Shown here piece after piece: positions 30,561 through 40,837 of a stretch of DNA of 64,000 nt. Where the stretch lies: assembly GCA_029718625.1 (NCBI GenBank), contig CM056391.1:20435218-20499217 (forward strand), written 5' to 3'. Made by a program: the position numbers and the translations under genes. Position 1 is the first letter of the stretch. Each line of letters starts with the position of its first letter. The DNA comes from Synaphobranchus kaupii. Taxonomy: Eukaryota; Chordata; Actinopteri; Anguilliformes; Synaphobranchidae. Below the pieces are notes generated by a model. It did not search any database. It was given only the letters and a program-made list of their open reading frames with translations, and had not been told where the DNA came from.

Positions 30561-32395
30561 TTACAGTTTCCCAGCACTGTGCTTGGCTTTGTTAATCAGC
30601 TGATGGAGGTACGAGTAGAAAAAAAGCAGGTTATCATACTCGCCCTGATACTGCTGTGACAAACATTGTACATGATAGTCTTTCAGGAAGTAATAAATTG
30701 CCTCGATTGTTGCCAAGTATGTGTCAGGGGATCCCTTCTGATGACGCCAGAAACAGGTCTTCCTCGTCTTCAGTTCAACCTGAAGCAAGGCTGAGGGAAT
30801 AATATATACTTTAGGCACAAAACATTTTTCCCCCAAAAAGTCAGTTACAAGACCTCTGAAGCTTATTTATGTAATATGTTAAAGGAAAGCTAAATGCCAA
30901 TACACTGCCAAGTACCAGTGTAATGCGAATCAGAATCAGCCATTTTGAACAACAATTAGAAGTCATTACCTTGTAGCCGTTCATCTGTGATTATTTTATT
31001 AGTCTGATTCCAGGTACTGTCGATAAAGACAACTCTCTGCAGTGGGCAGGTACTCTGTTGGTCCTCTGCATTCTGTGTGTCCTTCGACTCATCATCTACC
31101 TTTACTCTCTTTGGACAGGGCTCGTTTAATGAACAAACAGTCCTCTTTTGGGCAATCTCCAGTAGCTGCTTTGACATTTCTTCCATGGTTATTGAACCTG
31201 GACCTGGAAACACTAAAACAACCTAACAGACAGGAAGAATGAATAGAAACGTGTAAAAAAATAAATAAATAAATAAATATATATATATATAATTAATTCA
31301 ATAATTTGCAACTGTAAAAGTTACATGCACAACATTTTTATTGAAAGATCACTATGTGCAAATGCTAAAGGTAAATAAATATTGTTGAAAACAAACTACT
31401 TACATTGTGCTTTTCGCCTTCATACTCAGGGATACAGGGGTAGGTGTATATGGTGACGTCATCACGTGCTACGAGTTTCGCATGGACTGCAGTACTTTTT
31501 CCATCAGTTTCATTGGGATGCTTGATGATGTCTATCTTAACAGGAAGCTGGGAATGTGTTGAATATCTTTTACTTTTTAAGTAAAGAAGCTTGGATATTT
31601 TATGCAGTAAATGTTTATTTGTACACCGCTCTAAACATTACACATTTCGGAAACACAATGTCCGCGTAACATTAAATTTAAATGAAGAGCCTTTAGACCA
31701 AAATAATTACTTGGCACAAATTACAAAACAGGTTAACCCTACAGTACAGAGCTTGTGAAAAAATGCTCACAGCCACAAATTCTGAACCTTCAGAAGAACT
31801 GCAAACATACTATACTATGACAATAACCATTTAAAAAAAAAAACATAGCACAAAAATAAATAAGCGACTGTGAATTAACACAGGATGGGCCGGATCATAA
31901 ATGCCAGTGTCCAAACTGAATACTGAATCGCAATCACTGCATTTACTGATCTATCAGTCATTACAAAGTTTTTACCTTTTTTGTAAACTCAAGTTGTCAA
32001 ATGCGTACTGGCAGGGATCAATTCAAATTAAAAATACAACTAATTTATATCCACATGGAAGATGCATCAAATATTTTCACACTAACCTTGATTGTGGGGA
32101 TTTCCTGCTGGGTCACACCTACTAAAGAGAAACACGTGTAACAATAAAACATCCTTGAACCGCTACATTTGGAACATTTCAATCTTCCCGTCAACTGTGC
32201 TCTTTCCAGAACTTCGTGGGAAGCCAATTTCAAGCCCTGGAGAGGCCGTTTCTCGTGCTCATTTTTGAAAGATGAATCACAGGTGTCTATGAGGCTTTCG
32301 GGGGAGCCCAGTCGCTCTTTCACGAGAACTCCGCTGTCTTCCTTTGGTCTGTACAAATTTCCATCGACTGTCGTAATATTGGACTTGGAAGCCAT
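30561..32395 (-). CDS. DTWD1: tRNA-uridine aminocarboxypropyltransferase 1 (complete, 4 exons, 311 aa)
   Basis: Exons on the minus strand: 32395-32087, 31547-31404, 31222-30970 and 30790-30561; junctions are GT-AG and the phases join (936 nt including stop; human about 304 aa). The family installs the acp3 group on uridine 20 of some tRNAs using S-adenosylmethionine. Seen: a Cys cluster [15 protein letters not shown] near residues 75-90, the DTW-domain core [11 protein letters not shown] (the D-T-W signature), and the C-terminal block [20 protein letters not shown] followed by IEAIYYFL. The start is the only ATG in frame with good context and an open exon. The gene is convergent with NNT (904 bp between stops) and shares its upstream region with whatever is transcribed rightward from about 32.9 kb. 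Confidence 0.96.
31256..31290. repeat. Microsatellite (AAAT)n(AT)n
   Basis: AATAAATAAATAAAT followed by about eight AT units, in a DTWD1 intron. Confidence 0.9.
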
Positions 32396-32890
32396 CCTTT
32401 TGCTATGCTTTTCAGCTACAACAAACTGCCTGTATAAGCATTATAGCCGTCAAGCGACTCCAAACATCACCCACGTGCTTGAGATGGTGATAAAGGTTTC
32501 ACGAGAAACCAAGTTTTCTTTAACATATATATGTTAATTCTTAGCGACGTCAAAGACCAAGACTGGTATTCTAACTATAACCTATTCGCTGAACGTGTAA
32601 CTGTGTGGTTAAACTAGCTATAACTTGAGGGTAGTTTACGTCGGTCCAAATATATGGTCACCACAAAATAGAAATATGAGTTCAGTCAACAAAATTACAT
32701 GAACAAGTTCCTGTGTCAACCGGAAGAACAAAGTTGTTCACCGTTGCCAAGGCAACAGCAACTATCTCTGGTGCTGGGTAGTACAAGCAGAGACCAGAAA
32801 CAAGTTGGAGTTTTGTCACCACGGTAGGCAGTTGGCGAGAAAGCAAGCGTTCATCTTCTTCCAAATTTCACACAAGTCAGGTTTTTAGTG
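32396..32890. promoter_or_regulatory. DTWD1 upstream region, probable bidirectional promoter with RFX X-box and ETS site
   Basis: GTTGCCAAGGCAAC at 32743-32756 is a near-perfect X-box (RFX consensus GTTGCCATGGCAAC, one central mismatch). An ETS-type CCGGAAGA lies at 32720-32727. Both are 325-360 bp upstream of the DTWD1 ATG. In human, DTWD1 and FAM227B are head to head, and the order here fits that. X-boxes mark many cilia and sperm-flagellum genes, so the motif is more likely to serve the rightward gene. That last step is inference. Confidence 0.5.
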
Positions 32891-32949
32891 CTACGAGTTA
32901 GTTAACAGTACATTTGCATAAACAATATGGTCCGTTGTCACTAACTAGG

Positions 32950-33430
32950 TAGCCAACGTTAGCTAATTGTTTATTTAGCTAACATGTTGAATCAGTTTTC
33001 GTTGGCTAGCTATCTTTAGCTATAGTTAGCCAACTGTTATTAGCTGCTGGCAAGCATTTTCGACCTTTTGCTGTTATGATGTTTATAAACCTGTATGTTA
33101 CAATAACATTCTTGCTCGCTAACGTAACGTTACTTAACGTCAATTAATACACAAGTATACTGTGTAGCTAATAGCTAGGTGTTAGCTATTGTGTGTCAGA
33201 TAGTGTCAAGACAAGTCGTCAACGTTAGATTGCTAACAACAGATTAACGTTATTCTTTTTTTAAAACATGGTAAAACTTTTTTAAAGACTTCGGTATAAA
33301 CCGATTTGAGTAACGTTATGTTTTCGTCCAAGTAGTTAACGTTAGCTAGCGTTAATATAAGACATTGTAAATCAACACAGATGTATATAACGTGATATAT
33401 TATATATATATATATTGATAACGTTAGCTA
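32950..33430. repeat. AACGTTA / GTTAGCTA-rich stretch
   Basis: AACGTTA occurs seven times between about 32956 and 33425, mixed with TAGCTA and GTTAGC words. There is no regular period. A short (TA)n run lies at about 33394-33416. Confidence 0.7.
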
Positions 33431-33459
33431 GGTTAAAACGGAAAAACAAAACATCCACC

Positions 33460-33588
33460 ATGCCAAAATATAGTGCTTGGTATTTGGCCAATCCCGTATC
33501 ACATCCAAAGACCATTGTCAGACGGGCCGCATATGTGAAACATGAAAGCATCAGAATTCTCCCCTTGGAATTTGTTACATTTTTAAAG
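33460..33588 (+). CDS. Candidate 5' coding exon of an unrecognised gene, possibly FAM227B
   Basis: An ATG in strong context (CCACCATGC) opens 43 codons that end in frame at AAAG/GTTTGC, a usable donor. The peptide begins MPKYSAWYLANPVSHP and is rich in Arg, Lys and Tyr. I do not recognise it from sequence. FAM227B is proposed only because human FAM227B starts head to head with DTWD1 and runs past FGF7, as this exon would. No further exons of such a gene could be identified between here and 64 kb. It may also be chance. Confidence 0.3.
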
Positions 33589-35903
33589 GTTTGCCTGAAC
33601 ACTAGCCCACATTACTTAAAAAAAGACAGCAGTTTGTAGGCTCAGGCGGGTACATTAGCTGCAGTTCATTTTCCTGTCAGAATGTAGACAGCAAATGGCA
33701 CACAATAACCGTGTGTGCATGACTACCCGACTGTACACAACTGAAGCACTATATAACAGGTACAGAATCATAACACACAAAATTCCTAACAGCTTAACAT
33801 AAATAAACAATGAACAATTAATTTGAGCTTCTCCAAGGGGCCACATGTTCAATTGGCTCCACTGACACTGAAAACCATTTTTTAAGGCCCTGTTAGGACC
33901 AAGGATGACATTTATCAACATAGTTTTCTGGAAAACTAGTTGTAAATGGTGAGTGTGTTGCTGGTGAGCTGGCAGACTTTCTGCTGAAGATAAAACTCAT
34001 TAACTATTTAAAGGAGGCATATGAATTTATATTCCCATAGCACCAATTCTGACATTGTGATTTATATTCACACTACTTTTTTTGTTTGCTGGTATTTTAT
34101 CATCATCATCATACCCAATCAAAAATTGCTTTGTAATATTTTTGGCTATGCCCCACCTAATGGTATGGTAGGGGAAACACTGAAATGTCTGCAAAACCTC
34201 ACATAATTCAGTTCTAAAAATGTTTTAGAATTATTGTAGAAATTATTTTATAAGTAATAGCCTAAATCTTAAAAAGATGCAGTGCATTCTGTTATTGTTG
34301 AGTATTTTGTTGTCAATCTCTTATTGTTGAGTATTTTGTTGTCAATCTCTTATTTTTTTATTTTGCTGTCAAGCTTTCTTTCCCCCCAATGTTGGAACAC
34401 CCAATTGTATTTGTTGAAATTTCCCATCACTGCAATGCCCACTGTCAATTTGGGAGGGTACAGACTGGCGCACACATCTTCCAAACGTGCAGCCAGCTGC
34501 TGCTTCTTTTCACTATATAGTCCAGCTATTGTCATTGTTGTCATGCCAGCTGTCGTCTTTGCACTGGAGGACTGCACTGCTTATGCAACTGGCACACGCA
34601 TATTGCAGGTATCTGATCAACCAGAGGAGTTGCTTTTGCATAATGCAAATAAAATTCCTTGGTGACACTATGCAGTGCCCTGCTGGGCTGCCAGCCACCG
34701 GTGGGGCTGGAATGGTCAGGATTCCATTACAGCTTGCAGGGCATGTCACTGTACAGAGCATTAGTGCTTAACTAGGCGCACTATCCAACAGCCTTTTGTC
34801 AGATTTATCAGTTGGTGCCCTGTTGATGTCTGATCCATGGCATCTCCAAAAATGAGGGAGATTGCAACAATAATGGTAGCCATTAAAAATAAAAACGTCT
34901 TGCTGTTTTTGAGGGCTCCTAAAGATGTGCACAATATATTTTGAAATTCCACACTAACATAGCCTATACTTTGTTACAAGATTGTCGACTTGTCTGTGAA
35001 ATTTGAGCATTTTGAGAACATTTAATTGGACTACAAATTAGATACTTCAATATTTCAGGTTGTATAATGTAGAGAATTGGAAAATGTTATGTCTGCTCTC
35101 ATGGATTTGTGTACAGCCAGTGAAATATCACAGATGTAGGTTCCAACATGTTGTGTACACATGTTAAGATGAATGTGAAATCTTGCACTAACCTGAGACT
35201 AGACTATGAGCAGGAAAATCTTTCTACATGGAAATATATAAAGCTTATTTGTGCATCTATTTAAATACAAGAGGATTTCTTAGTCCTGGTGGCCAAATAG
35301 GGTTTAATGTGTGTTTTAGTTCATGTTTATTTTCAGTAATCTGTTTTTATAAGTAAATAAGGTGCATAGCGTTCAAGGTCAGAATAGAGAGGGAAAAAAA
35401 CTTCTTTAAAGCTGAAATGTGGAGAATAATGTGAGATGCCTGTCGTGATGCTGCTGCCGTGTGTGGTAAAATTAACATGGCATTATTTCAGGGTGAAGTG
35501 ACCCATCAGGATATAGTCCAGATGTGTTGCTCTGGTAATTTCCCTGATGTCTGGTATTGGGAAATTGTACTCATGCAGTGGCTTGGGAAGACTTCTCCTT
35601 CTATTCATCTCTCAAGCTGCCAAATCCATTTTTGTTTTTATAATAAAACAGACCAAAACTGTCCAGTTCGGTCCAATTGTGGTTATTCGATGTCCGTGCA
35701 TAAAAGGCAAAACAGACCTGAATCATTGTAGTTGATTTTTTTGCGAGGATAATAATATTAGGAGTGCTTTCAGATATTAAAGATAGTGAATATCATCAGG
35801 CAAATACAATAAAAAAAATAAGGCAATACTATTGTAATGTTATATGTTAATACATTGGTGGAACTCTATATATATATTATATATCATTCTCTTATTCTAA
35901 TCT
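33589..35903. other. No gene recognised; contains a 29-bp tandem duplication
   Basis: Low-complexity AT-rich sequence. The only clear structure is the tandem repeat listed separately at 34292-34349. If FAM227B runs through here, its exons were not recognised. Confidence 0.4.
34292..34349. repeat. Tandem duplication of a 29-bp unit
   Basis: Unit TTATTGTTGAGTATTTTGTT plus GTCAATCTC, present twice in perfect copies, followed by a degenerate third half-unit. Confidence 0.95.
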
Positions 35904-36445
35904 CAGGGCTGAAAATTGGATTGAGGGGGATTTGCCCCTTTATGAACAACATTTGGGGAGGGGGTTTAAGTCAGGGATGGGTGGTGGCTGAAGAGGTGGT
36001 GCAGACAACATTATGCAATATTCTTTTATGAACTTTATCTTCTTTTGTGTTATTGCCATTATACTTTATGTAGAAGTCTGAAAAAAGAGCCTAACATATT
36101 CCCTTTATAGGTTAACTATACATTTTGTTAAAAAATGAAAAATTACTACTTCCCCACTTTGACTTTATTTTCCACTTCTCTCCATCCACTTCTTGACTGT
36201 ATTTGCCAACGCGTTATTTGCACCGGAATGCTGTTTTCAGGAAGACCTATCAACTGTTCGATTGTGCCATTGATAACGCTTCTGACATGGAACTGTTCAA
36301 GCTTTTTGCTTCGCGCTTTTGTTTCAAAGCTGCGTTATGACTAGCAGCATTTGACTGTTTGATTTGTGTAGACGTTTTGAAGCATCAACTCGCAAACTTC
36401 ACAGTGGCATACATGGCACATGAAACAACTTCGCCTTTGAAAACT

Positions 36446-37752
36446 AGCTGGGTCATTCCAGAATTGGAGGACAATTTAGGCATCAACACTTTTGAAAAAT
36501 TGACTTTTTATTTGATCATTTTCTGTTATGTATTTAAGAAAAACAGGTAATAAATCATCAAATAATTTTATTCGTCCAGCTCAGGTATCAAAGGTACACT
36601 TTTTATGAGATGTTTTATTTGTTGTGTGCTATGTTTGGCGCAACCCTGTTACCAATACTCAGGAACCTGAAAAAGTATATTTATTTTCAAACATTTGCTC
36701 AAATACATTATGCATATAATCATTCAAAGTATTAAAAGGACTATAGGTTAAACCATAGTGAGCTGAGAAAATATGATTATTTTAATAAAAATTATATTGT
36801 AACGGTTGAAATTAGGGTAACAGGGTTGCGCAAAGTAACAGGATTGAATGAGTACATTTCTTTTAATTGTAGATTATGACATAAATATGACAAATACACA
36901 GGACCACAGGAATTTTGTTTAATGATATTTTATATATATTTTCCATGAAGGATAAACATGTCTGTTACAGTAGTGCAACCCTGTTACTCTTAATTATGAT
37001 AACAGGGTTGCAAGTAACAGGGTTGCAACTCAATGCTAATGTTAGCTTTTTCTCAGGAAAAGATGGTAGCTGTGGAATGTAATGTTACTGTCAAGGTCAA
37101 GGACAAACTTAGTTATATAAATAAAGAAAGAAAACTGAAATTAATTTGTCTTATTCTGATAATATGAGTAACAGGGTTGCGTTGGTTAGAGTGACTCAAT
37201 CAAAGCTGAAAAGATTGGAAAAATAGAAGAGAGGACTTACCTTTGGTCTACCCATGGTGTTAGCAAATGACTTGATCATGTAATTTCCTCTGTGTCATGT
37301 GGCTCACTGTTTTTCTCTTCCTGTGCCAGGCTAAATAGGAATCGGTAACAGGGTTGCGCGCATGTTGTGGGACACAACTTCAATGTATAATTACTATTAT
37401 TTAAAATATGTTGATGATTAAAAATTGTTTTAACAATTACAAGAGACATATATCAACAAAATCATACCAAAAAAAGTAGATTTAAAACTTATTTTAACTG
37501 TTAGATTTGACATGCAATTTAGTCATCAAGAAGGTGGGACAAGAGAAAAATGCCAATTTAGGGGGTGCTCGAGAGTTATTTGGTATTTTAAGTAATATTT
37601 TGGAACCATTTTTTCTACAACTATATTTACATTTTGTCTCAGGACAAGTATAATTTACACAACAAATGCATATTTTAGTATTTTGTGTATGGATTATTTG
37701 AAATTTCATGGGTGGGACAGAAAATGTCCTCCAATTCTGGTATGGACCAGCT
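36446..37752. repeat. Inverted-repeat-flanked unit with seven TAACAGGGTTGC motifs
   Basis: A 28-bp sequence containing CCAGAATTGGAGGACA at 36446-36473 is inverted at 37725-37752 with 25 of 28 matches. Between the arms the motif GTAACAGGGTTGCG or a close variant occurs at 36639 (-), 36817 (+), 36973 (-), 36999 (+), 37014 (+), 37168 (+) and 37346 (+), with a weaker copy at 36835. There is no open frame of note. This is probably a non-autonomous element whose internal motif array may bind a protein. Its family is not recognised. Confidence 0.6.
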
Positions 37753-37950
37753 ACGTATCTAGACTTAGCCATTTCAATTGAAACTTGTGATTCGCACCCA
37801 TGCTTGCCTGTGCTAGCTTCCTGTCTGTGTCAACCACATATTTAGAAGCTGGAGCTTTCCTTACAACCCTGTGATCCATCATGTTGGTGATTAATTTAAC
37901 TTCTTAATTATTGTAGACTAAAGGCTATTAGCCCAGTCTATTTCTGCACA

Positions 37951-39270
37951 TGTCATGGTTTTTGGCAGCCTCCGTTGTTTCTGCGGTCATTCTCTCTTTT
38001 GGCGGTGTTGGGGCGCTCTATCGGATTTTCTGTCCTCCGTCCCGGTGTTTTTATCTCGCCCGGCTATTATCCCTCACACCTGTTTTGGGTTTCCTGCCAG
38101 TTATACACTGCCCGGCCAAAAAAAAAGTCGCCATTGCACCCGTCATGCATAGTGCCCACTGTACAAGCATAACACAAGGAGGCAGTGTTATGATCTGGGG
38201 TTGCTTCAGTTGGTCAGGTCTAGGCTCAGCAACATTATGCAGCAATAAAATGAAGTCAGTGAAGTACCTGAATGTACTGAATGACCAGGTTATCCCATCA
38301 ATGGGCATATGCCAGGATGAAAATGCCAAGATTCATCGGGCTCAAATTGTGAAAGAGTGGTACAGGGAGCATGAGGAATCATTTTCACACATGAATTAGC
38401 CACCAGATTCCTGACCTTAACCCCATTGAAAGTCTTTGGGATGTGCTGGAGAACACTTTACGGAGTGGTTCGACTATCCCGTCGTCAATACAAGATCTCA
38501 GCCAAAAACTTATGCTACTCTGGATAGAAATAAATGTTGTGACATTGCATAAGGTTGTCGAAACAATGCCACAACAAATGCGCGCCGTAATCAAAGCTAA
38601 AGGCGGTCCAACGAAATATTAGAGTGTGCAACTTTTTTTTTGGCCGGGCAGTGTATATAGCCCAGGGCTTCCGCCTTCTTTTCTATTTGACATTGAAGTC
38701 GGTAAGGTATAGGAACTCGGTCACTACGTTTCTGGTTGTTTCAAATAAGAAATGTAGCAAGTCTGGTTTGAGAGGATAGAGATTGGTTTAGTCTTTTCTT
38801 TCCTATCTTGCTCTTTGTCCTTTATACTCTCTACCTGTTACCTTTTTGTTCAGCTCATTCGCACCTAGAGCTTAAGGTAACAGGTTCTGTTTTCATCTTC
38901 GTTCTCTCGCCCATTTACACAAGCTTTCTTTTGTTTTTCTCTGACCTCCTTTTAATGCTCTTTGTTTGAGAGCGTGAGGTTCTTTTGTTGTTTATTACTC
39001 GCTATTTTCGAGTTCGCCCTCTTTTGGGGCTGTTTTGATTTGGCTTATGCCGGGAGGTTTTTATTCCCATTTTTTTTCATTTATTCCTTCATAGGAATGC
39101 TATCCTTGGTTGTCGCGCCTGGTTCTCCGAACCTTACACCCCCCCCCCCCCCTTACAGCACATGCATTCAGCTTGCCTTCACTCTCCTGGAGAGCCGGCA
39201 GGTGATTGGCTTCCGTGTTCGTTTAAATACCATTTAATCTTTCTCGCATTTCAATAAAGCAGCCGGGACA
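37951..39270 (+). mobile_element. Solo LTR (TGTC...GACA), interrupted by a mariner MITE
   Basis: Starts TGTCATGGTTTTTGGC and ends CCGGGACA, with GCACA directly before it (37946-37950) and GCACA one base after it (39272-39276), a likely 5-bp target duplication. An AATAAA at 39252-39257 and a TATA-like box at the MITE junction give the usual U3-R-U5 layout on the plus strand. Length without the insertion is about 770 bp. A 16-base C run lies at about 39140-39155. No internal retrotransposon sequence is attached. Confidence 0.65.
38106..38653 (+). mobile_element. Internally deleted mariner/Tc1-like element, copy 1 (548 bp)
   Basis: Terminal inverted repeats CACTGCCCGGCCAAAAAAAA are flanked by TA at 38104-38105 and 38654-38655. 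The interior keeps only the C-terminal half of a transposase, from [20 protein letters not shown] through [15 protein letters not shown], then a stop in the region of the last catalytic acidic residue. It is sister to 58878-59419. It cannot encode an active enzyme. Confidence 0.85.
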
Positions 39271-39483
39271 CGCACAACTATATTACTTTGAAATGGCTTA
39301 AAGTAAAGCCTAAAGAACAGTGCTTACAATTATATTTTCAATTGTACTATTACGCTATTAATTAAAACCAATTCTCAATCTAAATGTCTCAGCGGGATTT
39401 TCCCGCTTTATTGCAGACATATATACGGGATTCATAAAATATATGCGCAATTCAAGTAATCCCGTGCTGAATTTTCAGCCCTG

Positions 39484-40837
39484 AATCTGTAATATAATAT
39501 AATGCTATTCATTCATTCTTATGAATTTATGGAGAAGGTTGCATAGGGCACGGACATACTTGTGAACATGCTCAGCATCCAAAATGCCAGCCGAAGTCAA
39601 CCAAATTCTTTTCTATACTGACTAGGATTGCAAAGGGAGGGAATTTTCCAGGTCATTTTCAGTAGCTTTCTATGGACAATTACCACAATTTTTTGGTGAA
39701 TTTTCAATCTTGTGCTTAAACAAAGCTAATAAAACGCAAAACGTTTTTTTTAAATGTGCTGAACAGGCCCAGGTCCTTTCGGGAGAGCAGGTTACTGTGG
39801 CATATGGTCATCACTGCCATTACACAGTCAGTACCTTAATCTAGATCAGGGGAAAGTTATTGGACGTTTGGCCAAATTGTCCAGCATGGAAGGGCTGTGG
39901 AAGGAACTCTGTAAGTGTGAAGCCATGTTCCCTGTTGCTTCAGTTATTTTCCAGATCTCCAACATCAGCTGCATCAGAGTGTAACTGGTCCCTGTTTGGT
40001 GGAACACATAGCTGAGTGCACAACAGGCTGACAAACAAAATAGTTGAGAAACTGGTCAAACTTGAAACTCTTTGAGCCCATCAAAGATGACACCACAAAA
40101 ATTTAATCTGAGGAGGATTGTCCATAGGATTCTCCAGAGTCTTTCTGAAGATGAAGATAACTGTGGTTGAGATAAATAATTAGCCTACTTACGATTTGTG
40201 AAAAATATTGTTAACAGTATAAATTTCCAAATTTACCTCAAAATTCCTCAAAAAGGGACATTTTACTAGAAATTTACAACCCTAATACTGATGTCTGCCA
40301 GATGAGGTGCCCTGTTGGAGAACTGTGAAGGTGACAACCAGGCGTCTGGTACCCAATACACCAGTTCTATGAGTGATTAGGTGGAGAATACCCTGCCGAC
40401 TGCCATCCCTTTCTGGACAATGCTATGGGCAGTTTATGTGTCAGCCTGCTGGACTCAGAAACCAGTTGGCACTGTCACAGTATGGATTTGTTCTGGGCCA
40501 TAGGATGCATCACTGATCTATGTTGCCTAATCTGTGAACAGCACTCAGGAGATTGTAGATATAGTAATTAAAAATGAATTGATTATTTCTTGATTTCAGC
40601 CATTCAGAACTGAGATTGGGTGTGCTGAAGCAAAGCCGTTAACTGTTTCATATGTGATTTATATACAAAGTGGCGAAGCATCATATTCAGTGTATGCAAA
40701 AATATGGCACGTTTAATATTTAGTAAATATGAGATGCTTCATAATTCACTTATTTTTTTATTTATTTTTTTCCTCCAAAGACATTGTTCCTATGAACTAC
40801 GGTATACACCTATTGTTGCAAGATCAGGTAACGCATA
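39484..40837. other. No gene recognised
   Basis: AT-rich sequence without recognisable coding or repeat features. Confidence 0.4.

Larger units (their letters stand above)
35904..39483. mobile_element. Candidate 3.6-kb TIR element with 5-bp target duplication
   Basis: CAGGGCTGAAAATT at 35904-35917 is perfectly inverted at 39470-39483, and both ends are flanked outside by AATCT (35899-35903 and 39484-39488). The right subterminal region repeats CGGGAT words. CAGGG ends recall hAT elements, but hAT duplications are 8 bp, so the class is open. No transposase was recognised inside. A solo LTR with a nested MITE occupies the right half, and the motif array at 36.6-37.4 kb lies in the left half. 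Confidence 0.5.

Noticed and set aside
32682..32864. 60-codon minus-strand frame upstream of DTWD1 as an N-terminal extension
   Set aside because: It overlaps the X-box and ETS promoter sites, has no donor joining it to the DTWD1 exon, and DTWD1 is already full length.
32950..33430. AACGTTA cluster as a CRISPR array or satellite
   Set aside because: Spacing is irregular, the words are only 7-10 bases long and the genome is eukaryotic.
37950..38399. 149-codon open frame on plus that looks like a gene
   Set aside because: It is a chance fusion of LTR sequence with the transposase remnant of the nested mariner element.
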